Shown here one piece after another: positions 1 to 8,212 of a DNA stretch of 59,986 nt; positions within the stretch are counted from its first letter, which is position 1, and every line of letters starts with the position of its first letter. The notes below the pieces were generated by a model that worked only from the letters and a program-made list of their open reading frames with translations, was not told the origin of the DNA and did not search any database. A program made the position numbers and the translations under genes. Source of the stretch: Minisyncoccota bacterium (GTDB lineage Bacteria; Patescibacteriota; Minisyncoccia; Phycocordibacterales; Zambryskibacteraceae); assembly GCA_020059045.1 (NCBI GenBank), contig JAGVCW010000024.1, forward strand, positions 1 through 59,986, read 5' to 3'.

Positions 1-247
1 CCGCCTTTATAACAAGGAAAAACGATACCGAAGCAAGAATTGCACCACCAAGTGTTAATAGTAGAGACAAAGGAGAAACGAAACTCCAGTCAACAAAAAA
101 GACAAAGGGTATAGAAATCACTAAATTAGTGAAAGCGATAGCGGCTGTAAAATCTATTGAGTGTATTCGTACAAGAGCCTTCTTTTCCACTAAGGCAGAC
201 GCGGCGAGGAATACTGCGGCAAGAAGTGCGTATATGAGCCAGGACAT
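1..247 (-). CDS. EamA/DMT-type transporter, N-terminal part (partial)
   Basis: The reverse strand from the ATG at 247 reads MSWLIYALLAAVFLAASALV and stays open to the window edge, giving 82 residues. Three hydrophobic stretches are visible (about residues 3-19, 38-51 and 58-80) separated by short charged loops such as EKKALVRIHS. This pattern, with a helix followed by a small basic loop, fits the first half of a ten-helix drug/metabolite transporter of the EamA family, which exports small metabolites. The C-terminal half lies outside the window, so substrate and exact family are inferred. No Shine-Dalgarno is visible before the ATG. Confidence 0.6.
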   Translation of the reverse strand, partial: MSWLIYALLAAVFLAASALVEKKALVRIHSIDFTAAIAFTNLVISIPFVFFVDWSFVSPLSLLLTLGGAILASVSFFLVIKA

Positions 248-375
248 TGGGGTAGTAATTAGTAGTTAGTAGATAGAAATTTATAGAAATCATCGCCCCT
301 CTTCAATTTTGCTTTTACACTACCACAAGAAGTGCGGGTGGCGAATGACCACATACCTTTTGGCTCGATTATCTT

Positions 376-879
376 CTACGGCTGTACATGGCATGCTCCG
401 TGACCCGTCTTTTCCACGTATTTCTGATGATACTCTTCAGCTCTAAAAAACTTTTGAGCAGGTACTACTTCCGTAACTATCTTATTATTGTAGGCGCCCA
501 CTGAGTTTAGTTTTTCAATTTTATTTTCTGCAATTTGCCTATGAATATCATCTGTATACAAAATTATTGACCTATACTGACTTCCAATATCAGGACCTTG
601 GCGGTTGGGTGTAGTCGGGTCATGAATCTTGAAATAATGATCTAGAAGATTTTCATATGAAATAACTTGCGGATCAAACTTGATACGCACAACTTCTGAA
701 TGTCCTGTAGTACCTGTGCAAACATTTTCATATGTTGGGTTTTCAGTGTGACCACCTGCATACCCCACTTCAGTTTCTGTCACTCCAGGAATTTTAGAAA
801 AATAATCTTCCACACCCCAGAAGCATCCTGCTCCAAAAATTGCTTGCCCGCCTAAACTTTTTTCTGATTTATCTTCCAC
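376..879 (-). CDS. msrA: Peptide methionine sulfoxide reductase MsrA
   Basis: MsrA reduces methionine-S-sulfoxide in proteins back to methionine. The catalytic motif GCFWG is at residues 18-22 with the nucleophilic cysteine, followed by family signatures EVGYAGG (about 37-43), YENVCTGTTGHSE and GSQYRSII. At 167 residues it has the usual length for a stand-alone MsrA. The C-terminal GACHV may supply the resolving cysteine. No MsrB is fused or adjacent. The start codon lies inside the loop of a 17-bp perfect inverted repeat (847-935), so translation of this gene may depend on that structure. Identity is secure; regulation is inferred. Confidence 0.95.
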   Translation of the reverse strand: MEDKSEKSLGGQAIFGAGCFWGVEDYFSKIPGVTETEVGYAGGHTENPTYENVCTGTTGHSEVVRIKFDPQVISYENLLDHYFKIHDPTTPNRQGPDIGSQYRSIILYTDDIHRQIAENKIEKLNSVGAYNNKIVTEVVPAQKFFRAEEYHQKYVEKTGHGACHVQP

Positions 880-935
880 TATCTGTTATTAATTACTAAT
901 GCTAAAAATAATTTAATTAAAAAAGTTTAGGCGGG
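847..935. repeat. 17-bp perfect inverted repeat spanning the msrA start
   Basis: CCCGCCTAAACTTTTTT at 847-863 is exactly complementary to AAAAAAGTTTAGGCGGG at 919-935. The left arm encodes MsrA residues 6-11; the msrA ATG (877-879) sits in the 55-base AT-rich loop. A transcript starting upstream could fold into a hairpin that presents or hides the start codon. Confidence 0.8.
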
Positions 936-968
936 TGAATTCATTTTTTTCGCTTTCCATTTTAATTT

Positions 969-1709
969 TTAATTTTTAAAAAAATACTCGACTCCGTCCC
1001 ACCATCCGTCTTTGTCAGTATCACGGAGCTTTGGATCTGTAAGGGTACAGTGCGGGTCGCCTAGATACGAGCCGGAGCATGACTCTTGTTCGTCTGGCAA
1101 ACCATCTTCGTCAGTATCGAGCATCATAGCTTCAAACCTCAATTTTATTGACTCTGAGGTGGTCGTACCCACTTTCGGATCTATGTACCACCCGCGATTG
1201 GGATTGAAATTTAGCACTTTAATATTATTATCTTCATCCACAGTGAAGTACGCATAGCCTCGTTCATAGCCATCTAGATCTTCTACCTTTACCTTTTCCA
1301 ATTCAGTTGAAAGGATTATCTGATTTTTGTCCTGCCATACATTTACGAAGTTTTCTTTCTTCATTTCTTTGCTAATCTCGAAAACATTGTCCATGAGAGC
1401 GAAGCACTCTTTCTGCAGCTTGGCATCGGCACAGGTTGCAGACTGCTCGTGCGAAAGTGCCTTAACCCCGGCAATATCATGATTTCTTGCTCTGTCTAAG
1501 TAAGATGTGAGTACATTCCAGGCTCTGTCCCTTATAGAAAGATTTGTAATTGCTTCTGCTTCTGAGATTTCTACTTCTTCTGTGCTTGTAGCTATACCTC
1601 CCAAACCATCATCATTTCTAGCCACGTCGACATTTCTTGGTCTAAACCATAGGAAAAGAGCAATTAAAGCCACGAGAACAAGAACAAAAGTTAAGAGTTT
1701 TTTATTCAT
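969..1709 (-). CDS. Membrane-anchored protein with C-terminal DxDxDG calcium-type repeats
   Basis: I do not recognise a named family for the whole protein. It has an N-terminal signal anchor (about residues 4-22) followed by an acidic linker and a soluble domain. The C-terminal 50 residues hold two thrombospondin type 3-like loops, DTDEDGLPDEQE and DTDKDGWWDGVE, with a cysteine pair between them; such loops bind calcium. The same repeat type occurs in the secretion-locus proteins at 45.1-46.2 and 56.3-57.3 kb. A TATAAT box lies six bases before the ATG, with no Shine-Dalgarno. It probably sits on the outer face of the membrane. Confidence 0.7.
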   Translation of the reverse strand: MNKKLLTFVLVLVALIALFLWFRPRNVDVARNDDGLGGIATSTEEVEISEAEAITNLSIRDRAWNVLTSYLDRARNHDIAGVKALSHEQSATCADAKLQKECFALMDNVFEISKEMKKENFVNVWQDKNQIILSTELEKVKVEDLDGYERGYAYFTVDEDNNIKVLNFNPNRGWYIDPKVGTTTSESIKLRFEAMMLDTDEDGLPDEQESCSGSYLGDPHCTLTDPKLRDTDKDGWWDGVEYFFKN

Positions 1710-1747
1710 ACATGTATTATATCAAAATTATCTCTTTGACTTTTCTA

Positions 1748-2494
1748 CTACTTCTTTGCCACTTCTTTCGGCAAAATGTATGAAAGTGGCATTACAACCT
1801 CTTGCGATCCGGCTGAGTATGGAGCAACTTGGTATTCCTCAAAGTAGAATGTGATTGTGTCGAGTGCCCTGAGTGTAAAATTGTCGAAATTTTCTTTATT
1901 TGGACCAGCTCCGTCGTGAATCATGCTCATGTTTGGCAGAGTGTCTCCAGAAACTCTAAGTCTACTTTCGAGATAATTTATGGCAAACTGAGAAACTTTC
2001 TGTAAATAATCTGGGCTAGATGAAAAGAGAAATTCTAGGGTAACATCTCTATCATTTCGCAAATCATAATTAAATGTATAAATGTTTTCACCACCATGAG
2101 CTCCCCCGATGTAGAAATGCGTTTTAATTACGAAGCTCACAACATCATCTGAAAGTGTGGCGGGTGCCCAAGAAGTACCGAAAGTGTAGTCGAACTTGAG
2201 ATTCTCTCCACCTTTAGATGTTTCGATACGTCGAGATCTGCTCTCATCTGCCGACTTCTTGAACCCATCACTTGCCCCAAGGACAACAGTTTCTATCTTT
2301 TCATTGAAGTCATCTGGAAGGTCTGGAAATTGCGGATACTCAATGTAAATACTATAAACATCATTTGATTCCTCAAAAGTTTTCGTAACAATACGCAGTT
2401 CATTGTCGTTCGGCAAAGCGATGATATAAAAAATGACAAAACCAACTACAAAAAAAATTACTGCGACTATTAATTCTTTTCTGAAATTCTTCAT
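1748..2494 (-). CDS. Membrane-anchored DUF4163/DUF3298 (RsiV/PdaC-like) protein
   Basis: One N-terminal transmembrane segment (about residues 8-27) precedes an extracytoplasmic domain. The phrases FYIGGAHGGENIYTFNYDL and ITFYFEEYQVAPYSAGSQEV match the hallmarks of the DUF3298 fold found in anti-sigma factor RsiV and deacetylase PdaC; the region before it fits the usual DUF4163 partner. RsiV senses lysozyme and PdaC acts on peptidoglycan, but no polysaccharide deacetylase domain follows here, so function is unassigned beyond a likely cell-surface role. It forms a minus-strand cluster with the two neighbouring membrane proteins. Confidence 0.8.
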   Translation of the reverse strand: MKNFRKELIVAVIFFVVGFVIFYIIALPNDNELRIVTKTFEESNDVYSIYIEYPQFPDLPDDFNEKIETVVLGASDGFKKSADESRSRRIETSKGGENLKFDYTFGTSWAPATLSDDVVSFVIKTHFYIGGAHGGENIYTFNYDLRNDRDVTLEFLFSSSPDYLQKVSQFAINYLESRLRVSGDTLPNMSMIHDGAGPNKENFDNFTLRALDTITFYFEEYQVAPYSAGSQEVVMPLSYILPKEVAKK

Positions 2495-2531
2495 TAAGGT
2501 AAAATTACTTTTGTATTGTACAACAAAGTTT

Positions 2532-3626
2532 TCAATATACTTCTACCCACTCAAATTTAGTAACAGGCAATGGGGTCGCAATATTTATTACATTAAAGTT
2601 TAAGCGCCCGATAATCTGCCCTCGAATGTTTTCTACATTCACGCGCCACTTTCCTTCTGTTGCATTCGCTTTAAACGTGTACCCCCTATATCCTCCATCA
2701 CGTCCACCACGAATTGGAAAGCCAACGCGACTTACTGTAGCCCACTCATTATTAGTTTTACTCAGATACTGCCAGTGGTGAACAATTTGGGTATTTAGGT
2801 CGGTCGGTGCAAACACAGAGCTGTAAACATACACATGCTCCCCAGGGGCCACATGAACTGTTTCATCTCTTCCCCACCACTTAGATCCGGAATCGGTTTC
2901 TGCAAGAGCCCGGTAGCCAGTCGAGGTCCTCTCCACTAGCTTGTATACACCCGATTCCTTGAGTGATAGAGGAATGGGAGGAAGAATATTTGTAAAATAG
3001 AGAATGTTTACAGTAGTAAATGCTATAAATACTCCTGCAATTATCATTTTCCTACTTGCAAGAATGAGGGCAGGTACGAGTTTTGTTAAGTAACGAACTA
3101 GCAAGTAGAAAAGGCCGAGTGCCAGTACACCACTTAGTAAGAAAGTCCACTCATTCATGTGATGAATGAGAACTGGTACATAAAATATTAGGAAAGAAAA
3201 AAGTGCGACGAAAAATATAGTTAACTGATAACTCAAACGTTCATAGAACTTTCTCTGTGTTTCCCCTGTAATAAGAACAAGAAGTATAAGTATGAGAAAC
3301 GGCCAGCTCGTAAGCAGAGATGCGCTTCGTGAATAAAATACTAAAAATCCGCTGAAAAGCCCGCCGAATGTAAATTGTATTACGACAGGAAGTACGAAAA
3401 TGAATTTATCAAAGATACTATGTCGCAAGACACCACCCTTATGTAGATTGAATAGGATGATTGAAAGACATGAAATAGTTAGGTAGAAAAGTAAAATCAG
3501 ATTCTCAAACAAAAGATCGATACGTCTTAAAGTAAGGTTGTCTATCACAAACCCAGTGAGAAGTGAGGCTGAAGAAATATGCCTATCGTATTTTATGAAC
3601 CACTCCTTAATCTTTTGTATATTCAT
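2532..3626 (-). CDS. Polytopic membrane protein with C-terminal DUF2914 domain
   Basis: The first 210 residues contain about seven hydrophobic helices. The last 140 residues form a soluble domain with HVYVYSSVF, then IVHHWQYL, then GYRGYTFK and GKWRVNVENIRGQIIGRL, a pattern typical of DUF2914. Related proteins are common in Patescibacteria and gammaproteobacteria; the biochemical role is unknown. A TATAAT box lies seven bases before the ATG, predicting a leaderless transcript. Length (364) is normal for this architecture. Confidence 0.8.
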   Translation of the reverse strand: MNIQKIKEWFIKYDRHISSASLLTGFVIDNLTLRRIDLLFENLILLFYLTISCLSIILFNLHKGGVLRHSIFDKFIFVLPVVIQFTFGGLFSGFLVFYSRSASLLTSWPFLILILLVLITGETQRKFYERLSYQLTIFFVALFSFLIFYVPVLIHHMNEWTFLLSGVLALGLFYLLVRYLTKLVPALILASRKMIIAGVFIAFTTVNILYFTNILPPIPLSLKESGVYKLVERTSTGYRALAETDSGSKWWGRDETVHVAPGEHVYVYSSVFAPTDLNTQIVHHWQYLSKTNNEWATVSRVGFPIRGGRDGGYRGYTFKANATEGKWRVNVENIRGQIIGRLNFNVINIATPLPVTKFEWVEVY

Positions 3627-3644
3627 TGCAAAAATTATACCAAC

Positions 3645-3679
3645 AAAAAAGCTTGCCGAAGCTTATAGCATTGGCAAGC
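3645..3679 (-). terminator. Rho-independent terminator
   Basis: On the minus strand GCTTGCC and GGCAAGC form a 7-bp stem (3651-3657 with 3673-3679), followed by six T (3645-3650). It lies directly after the stop of the 3687-4109 gene. Confidence 0.85.
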
Positions 3680-3686
3680 ATCCACA

Positions 3687-4109
3687 CTAACGTTTCAAAA
3701 ACAATCGGCTGAGCCCGCTTACAACTCCATTGAATAGGTGGCTCATTGCCAGGCGGAGTTCAAACAGAGCCCACACCAATAGACCAACAAAGACTACTAC
3801 CCACACCATGAAACGAGCAAGAACCACTGTCACCTCTTTCGTCACTGCGTAAGTCATTTCACCCCCAACTTGCCCCACCCTGTTCACAAGTCCCTTGACT
3901 CTTTCACCTATGGTAGTTGGCACTGTAGAGACCAATTTTACTTCCTCTGGTTCAAGCCATGCAAGAGCTTGCTGTACCCCTCGATCAACAAGGAATGACC
4001 CTGCAATAAAACCCGGTGCACAAGTGCTCATGTAGAGGAGTATTGCTGACACAAAAAGGTGCTCAAACATCTTTCTTGTCCGGACTTTCCCACTTGGTTC
4101 CGTAGACAT
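3687..4109 (-). CDS. Orphan small membrane protein with Shine-Dalgarno
   Basis: No family recognised. The 140-residue protein starts MSTEPSGKVRTRK; a longer reading frame upstream exists but GGGAG four bases before this ATG fixes the start. There are two hydrophobic regions, around residues 17-38 and 95-120, with a soluble stretch between them and a basic C-terminus ending LFLKR. The gene stands alone: it has a near-consensus promoter (4152-4180) and a terminator directly after its stop. This style contrasts with neighbouring leaderless genes and suggests a separately acquired or separately controlled unit. Confidence 0.65.
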   Translation of the reverse strand: MSTEPSGKVRTRKMFEHLFVSAILLYMSTCAPGFIAGSFLVDRGVQQALAWLEPEEVKLVSTVPTTIGERVKGLVNRVGQVGGEMTYAVTKEVTVVLARFMVWVVVFVGLLVWALFELRLAMSHLFNGVVSGLSRLFLKR

Positions 4110-4151
4110 CTGTCTCCCGCGAAGAAGGTTTGAGTTATTCAGTCTACAGAT

Positions 4152-4180
4152 ATTATACAATATATAAATCTAATATGCAA
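4152..4180 (-). promoter_or_regulatory. Sigma70-type promoter for the 3687-4109 gene
   Basis: On the minus strand TTGCAT (4175-4180) and TATAAT (4152-4157) are separated by 17 bases. It is about 45 bases upstream of the Shine-Dalgarno start at 4109. Confidence 0.7.
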
Positions 4181-4212
4181 GTATATACGTTATACCAATT
4201 TAATTCACCCAA

Positions 4213-4240
4213 ATAAAAACCTCCGTTACGCTTGCGGAGG
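4213..4240 (-). terminator. Terminator overlapping the stop codon of the 4226-4798 gene
   Basis: CCTCCG and CGGAGG (4235-4240 with 4220-4225) form a 6-bp stem on the minus strand, followed by TTTTTATTT. The stop codon TAA (4226-4228) lies in the loop, so the coding end and terminator are fused. Confidence 0.85.
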
Positions 4241-4798
4241 TTGTATTTCTACTGCTTTACCTTTTCTTCCTATTCTTACCCAAACACTCTGCACTACCTC
4301 ACCATCGTTTATCTTTCCTACAAGCAAACTCACGAGCTGAGAGTATAAGTTCCTGTCCTTACGTAAATCTTCTAGATCATGGTATGTTCCTTCGGGCAGC
4401 ATACCAAGTCCTACCGCTCTTATTGTTCCTTTTGAACCTTGTAGATAAGCACTGAACCAGAATGCCGAGCCTCGACTAGTAAACACGGGAGCGGTAGGCT
4501 TTACTTCTCCAAGTGCAATCCTTCTTGCCAGTTGAAGAGCCTCCGAGGAAATTCGCCATCTGTTGTGATAGTTATGCGGTAAAACTGTTACAAGCTCTCC
4601 AGTGGACTCATCTTGTACTGCTACAAACCAATTTGCATCAACCATGCTAAAGAACAACTTGTGCGCCTTGTTTGTGCTCTCATCTTTCCCAATTAGGACA
4701 ACGAGTCCATTATCAATCAACTTCTTAACTTCTTGTGGGTCTAAATTGAGTCGTTTGCTTGCTTGCCTAAACGAGTGCACAGTAAAACGTGCTTTCAT
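4226..4798 (-). CDS. Orphan protein with N-terminal HTH-like segment
   Basis: No family recognised with confidence. The 190-residue protein begins MKARFTVHSFRQASKRLNLD and residues 8-30 look like a helix-turn-helix (FRQASKRLNLDPQEVKKLID). The middle contains an aromatic patch around residues 110-120 (SAFWFSAYLQ). GGGAGG three bases before ATG marks the start. Upstream, TTGTGG and TATAAA are spaced by 16 bases (about 4837-4864), and a terminator overlaps the stop, so the gene is a complete solitary transcription unit like its two neighbours. A DNA-binding role is only suggested. Confidence 0.6.
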   Translation of the reverse strand: MKARFTVHSFRQASKRLNLDPQEVKKLIDNGLVVLIGKDESTNKAHKLFFSMVDANWFVAVQDESTGELVTVLPHNYHNRWRISSEALQLARRIALGEVKPTAPVFTSRGSAFWFSAYLQGSKGTIRAVGLGMLPEGTYHDLEDLRKDRNLYSQLVSLLVGKINDGEVVQSVWVRIGRKGKAVEIQPPQA

Positions 4799-4971
4799 TT
4801 TCCTCCCAAGTAGCGGGGCAGAATTGCCTTAATTTTTTTATACCACAAAGAATCGCACCCACAAAGTTTTTATAAGAAAACCCTCAAAGTACACATACCA
4901 GCCATGGCGTATATACGTATTACTTGCCAATACTAAACGCAACCTAGAGCATTTTTGCACTAAAAAGGGTG

Positions 4972-5181
4972 CTAACTCTTTTCGGTTAACACCCACTTGG
5001 TTTCACCAGCTTTTCCGCCAACAGGAGATACATACTCTCTTAGCACCCCGAGAGATTGTGACACACCGTTAACAGACAGCTGGGCCTTATCTGCAATTTG
5101 GCGGGTAGTTGCTTCCCCACCAAGATCTGATAGTGCTCGCAAAATAAGCCGCTGACGCCTCTTAAGCTTTTTCTCGGTCAT
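4972..5181 (-). CDS. Small winged-helix-like DNA-binding protein
   Basis: The 69-residue protein starts MTEKKLKRRQRLI; GGAGG six bases before this ATG favours it over an in-frame ATG seven codons upstream. Residues 9-50 fit a winged helix: a basic first helix, then a recognition unit EATTRQIADKAQLSVNGVSQ and a wing region. It resembles MarR/ROK-type or phage-type small HTH proteins but no family is certain. A TATAAG box at 5223-5228 with TTGTAA 15 bases upstream may be its promoter. It is the third Shine-Dalgarno-led solitary gene in a row here. Confidence 0.65.
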   Translation of the reverse strand: MTEKKLKRRQRLILRALSDLGGEATTRQIADKAQLSVNGVSQSLGVLREYVSPVGGKAGETKWVLTEKS

Positions 5182-5268
5182 ACCAAGCCTCCATGTATGC
5201 AAGTTTGTTAATCTATAAAAACCTTATACCAACAAGTGCCATTTTACAAATCAAAAATTTGAACCGTT

Positions 5269-5826
5269 TTACCTGCCCATCATATCCATTAAACCCTTGA
5301 AACACTGCGGAAGTTTATACCAGCCAGCAGAACCATTTAGATGCCCACCTTTTCTAATAACTACAAGTTTTCCCCTTAACTCTTTGGCCAAATATTTCCC
5401 TTGATCTAGAGAAACACTTTGATCATTATCACCGTGAATGATTAAGAAACTTTTTGTTTTTGATTTAATAATTTTAAAGTTGAAAGGTTTTTCCAGGAAT
5501 ATTGCCACTTTTTTCTTTTTGGTTTTGTATGCAGGACTAGAAACAAGTACTACTCCTTTTACATTCTTTGCATTTGTACTTTCCAGAAAACGTAGTATTG
5601 CTGGAGAACCTAAACTATGCCCCACGAGATAAATTTGATCTCTCGGGTTACTTTCTACATGTCTCTTGATCTCTTCAACCCATTCAGAAGGAACGGGGTT
5701 ACTGGGGCTTGGCATAGCCAAAGCACAGGAGTAAACACCTTGTTTCTCAAGTTCTACCATAAGCCAAGGACGCCATCCTCCATTGGGACTACCCTCAAAG
5801 CCGTGAACCAAAAAAACTTTTTTCAT
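5269..5826 (-). CDS. RBBP9/YdeN-type serine hydrolase
   Basis: An alpha/beta hydrolase of 185 residues. The start KKVFLVHGFEGSPNGGW carries the oxyanion region; the nucleophile elbow is GHSLGS near residue 70; an acid follows in HGDNDQSV and the catalytic histidine in GGHLN near 160. Order and length match the RBBP9/YdeN (Ser_hydrolase) family, whose bacterial substrates are mostly unknown. TATATT lies eight bases before the ATG with no Shine-Dalgarno. It diverges from the methyltransferase gene on the plus strand. Confidence 0.85.
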   Translation of the reverse strand: MKKVFLVHGFEGSPNGGWRPWLMVELEKQGVYSCALAMPSPSNPVPSEWVEEIKRHVESNPRDQIYLVGHSLGSPAILRFLESTNAKNVKGVVLVSSPAYKTKKKKVAIFLEKPFNFKIIKSKTKSFLIIHGDNDQSVSLDQGKYLAKELRGKLVVIRKGGHLNGSAGWYKLPQCFKGLMDMMGR

Positions 5827-5925
5827 ACTGACAGAATATACCTGTGGAGATTAAAAGAGAAGCAAGGTTTTACTCTTTTTCTTGCTGTGAAAGCTTACAA
5901 CTGGCTAGTATGGTATGTTGTCCTT

Positions 5926-6456
5926 GTGAAAAAAGAACTACGAAAGGTCAAGAAATATCGTTTTCAGCTACTTCACGCATGGATTGTAGAACATTTTGAT
6001 CCGTGTCGGGTAGCTGATATAGGAGGAGGAAAAGGACTTCTTGCTCTTTTCCTTAACCAAAGTGGATTCCAGTCTATTGTCATAGACCCCTTTGACCAGT
6101 CACTCCCTGTAAAATACAAAAACTTAAATAAGCAAAAATTTAAGATTTCTAAAGAAGAATCCGTGCCAAGAATTAACGCTATATTTGAAAAAGAAATGGC
6201 TAAAGATTTTAACCTTCTCATTGGCCTACACGCACATGGCTCCAATATGAAAATTATAGAAGCTACTGCGGAACATAAGAAGGATTTCATTCTCTTGCCA
6301 TGCTGTGTGATTGATGAACCAATTACTCCTCATGCAGACATAAACTGGTTTGATTCTCTGGAACAATATGCAAACCTGCTTGGACTTAAAACAAAAAGAT
6401 TTGAACTAAACTTTAGAGGACAAAATAAAGGTTTCTATTCAAAAAGAGAGACGTAG
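5926..6456 (+). CDS. Class I SAM-dependent methyltransferase-like protein
   Basis: The frame is open far upstream, but that part lies antisense to the hydrolase gene and has no likely start; the first plausible in-frame start after the hydrolase is GTG at 5926, giving 176 residues. The SAM-binding motif I is VADIGGGKGLLALFL near residue 23, followed by an acidic motif II end (VIDPFD) and a motif near LLIGLHAHG. A later segment FILLPCCVID resembles methyltransferase-like METTL25/TRM13-type sequences. Substrate unknown. The 3' end overlaps the convergent P-loop gene by 22 bases. The start is uncertain. Confidence 0.65.
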   Translation: MKKELRKVKKYRFQLLHAWIVEHFDPCRVADIGGGKGLLALFLNQSGFQSIVIDPFDQSLPVKYKNLNKQKFKISKEESVPRINAIFEKEMAKDFNLLIGLHAHGSNMKIIEATAEHKKDFILLPCCVIDEPITPHADINWFDSLEQYANLLGLKTKRFELNFRGQNKGFYSKRET

Positions 6457-6965
6457 GCTTCCTCTAACTTTTGCTCTCTATTTTCTGACATGTCAAAATA
6501 GGATACCCCATATTTTTCTGACTCAGATTCGAACATTTCACTCATAGAAACAAGTTCTGCTGGTAACTTCTTTTGTTCTTCTTCAGGTAGCCCACTCACC
6601 CAATCATCGTGCTTTGCAAAACCTTTTATTTCTTCTAGCGACACTTTGCTTGTGCCGAGAAAAACTGCCTTGATTGGAAATTCTTCCTGAAGCATCTTAA
6701 TGTGCTCTGGGAAGAACGAGTCTCCTTCAATCAAGTAGCTGGGCAAAGTCCATGTCATAGACCTTACAAACTCTTTTAAGTAAGGGAAAAATTGTGCAGG
6801 TATAGTCTCCCACTTACCAACACGTATACCCAACTCTTTATAAGCACGGTCGAGTGAGTGTGTCAGCACATCAGCAGGAATAAAGGGAATCTTGTTTCTT
6901 TCCAAGATCATAGTAGCGAGCGTCGTCTTACCTACACGTGGAGTGCCTCCAATAAAATAATACAT
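6435..6965 (-). CDS. P-loop nucleotide kinase-like ATPase
   Basis: MYYFIGGTPRVGKTTLATMI begins the protein with a Walker A motif (GTPRVGKTT, residues 7-15). IEGDSFFP near residue 80 may be the Walker B/acceptor site. The size (176) and layout resemble adenylate kinase-like or 2-phosphoglycerate kinase-like small-molecule kinases; a specific substrate cannot be named. TATACT is six bases before the ATG. It overlaps the convergent methyltransferase gene. Confidence 0.7.
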   Translation of the reverse strand: MYYFIGGTPRVGKTTLATMILERNKIPFIPADVLTHSLDRAYKELGIRVGKWETIPAQFFPYLKEFVRSMTWTLPSYLIEGDSFFPEHIKMLQEEFPIKAVFLGTSKVSLEEIKGFAKHDDWVSGLPEEEQKKLPAELVSMSEMFESESEKYGVSYFDMSENREQKLEEAYVSLFE

Positions 6966-7110
6966 ACTCTAAGTATAACCAGAATAAAAATTTATTCTTC
7001 CCCTCAAAAGTTACTTTTTTGTTTAAGTAAGGAGTAAATGGGTTTGAAATTTAAATAAAAGAATCACAAAATGTTAGGAAATAAAATACAGTTAGCCTCA
7101 ATTAATAGTA

Positions 7111-7566
7111 CTAAAACAATTTAACACACTCCTTTCTCATAAATGGTCCAGTAATCTCAACTTGCGGTTCGCCGTGCAATAAAATTTCTGATGCGGGTAT
7201 ATCATTTACTTTTCGTACCCTTTTCTTTATTCGATCTTCGTTCATATCCGCAATGGTTGCACCATACACTACTCCTTTTAATTTTGACCAAACAGCAGCA
7301 CCAGCACACATCGGGCAAGGTTCGTGTGTGGTATAGAGGATACAACCTTCCAAACTTTTTGAATTTAATTTTCTAGAAGCTTCACGAATAACATTTACTT
7401 CAGCATGTGACGTCGGATCTTGGTCACGGTTAATATATACGCCTGCTTTAGCAATTACTTCCCCATCTTTTACAATAATAGCTCCGACAGAATATTCTCC
7501 CTCGGCTTGAGATCTAATTGCCTCTTCTATCGCAAGTTTCATAAATTTTTCTTCAGGCTTAAGCAT
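7111..7566 (-). CDS. CMP/dCMP-type zinc deaminase (GuaD/TadA-like)
   Basis: A 151-residue cytidine/deoxycytidylate-type deaminase. Zinc ligands and the catalytic glutamate are seen in SHAEVNVIREA (HAE) and EPCPMCAGAAVW (PCxxC). The DPTSHAEV and LYTTHEPCPMC wording is closer to guanine deaminase-type enzymes than to tRNA adenosine deaminase, and the window encodes a tRNA-Arg with anticodon GCG, which would not need TadA. Either guanine or cytosine deamination in nucleotide salvage, or tRNA editing, remains possible; the family assignment itself is secure. Confidence 0.85.
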   Translation of the reverse strand: MLKPEEKFMKLAIEEAIRSQAEGEYSVGAIIVKDGEVIAKAGVYINRDQDPTSHAEVNVIREASRKLNSKSLEGCILYTTHEPCPMCAGAAVWSKLKGVVYGATIADMNEDRIKKRVRKVNDIPASEILLHGEPQVEITGPFMRKECVKLF

Positions 7567-7580
7567 GAAAGTGCATATGT

Positions 7581-8114
7581 CTAAATTAGGTGCATTCTCT
7601 TATATTTAACTGAAATATAGATTCTCATACATACCCATAATAAGATAACTGCTACTGTTAAAAAAAGGTGCATACCAGGGTTTATTAAAGTTAATATAAT
7701 TGCTAAACCTCCGACAGCCGCTTCGATAGCATTGAATTTCAACCACTTTTTAATCTGTAAACCTTCCTCTGGATATTCTTTTATTGCACGTCCAATCCAA
7801 ATCATATCGAGAATGCGAAGTAGAACAAACGAAACCAGGAAATATAATGATGTTTCTTTCTGTGTTGAGAATATATACAAAAACAAGTTAAACATAATTA
7901 TCACGTCAAGAATAAGATCGAATTCTTTCTTTGGAGGATATTTCCTAAGTGATGGACCGTAGTCGATCCAATAATCAATAATATCCACATAAACAAATAC
8001 AAATGCCATATACTGCCAAGGAGCTGTGAGTGCCGTCCACCATTGGAAACCAAGACCAAGCACTATACCAATCATTATGTCTATGAACTTCAAGCTAAAA
8101 TCTTTTGTATTCAT
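7581..8114 (-). CDS. Integral membrane protein, about five to six helices
   Basis: No named family recognised. The 177-residue protein has hydrophobic segments near residues 10-25, 32-48, 66-84, 88-104, 128-146 and 148-168. Conserved-looking charged and aromatic positions sit between them (DIIDYWIDYGPSLRKYPPK). TATACT lies six bases before the ATG, predicting a leaderless mRNA. It lies 14 bases upstream of the deaminase gene and could be co-transcribed with it. Confidence 0.6.
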   Translation of the reverse strand: MNTKDFSLKFIDIMIGIVLGLGFQWWTALTAPWQYMAFVFVYVDIIDYWIDYGPSLRKYPPKKEFDLILDVIIMFNLFLYIFSTQKETSLYFLVSFVLLRILDMIWIGRAIKEYPEEGLQIKKWLKFNAIEAAVGGLAIILTLINPGMHLFLTVAVILLWVCMRIYISVKYKRMHLI

Positions 8115-8212
8115 AGATAAAGTATATCAGTTTGAATAACGCGTGAGTGTCCTACATAGCAAATTTCTCAGGACACTCCAAAAATATAGTCGTCTTCACC
8201 TCCTTATTTTTG

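Noticed and set aside
5617-5925. N-terminal extension of the methyltransferase frame
   Set aside because: It is antisense to the hydrolase gene, has no methyltransferase content and no likely start signal.
8196-8205. TCACCTCCTT, identical to the 3' end of 16S rRNA
   Set aside because: No 16S sequence precedes it and on the other strand the implied Shine-Dalgarno has no start codon in range; a ten-base chance match.
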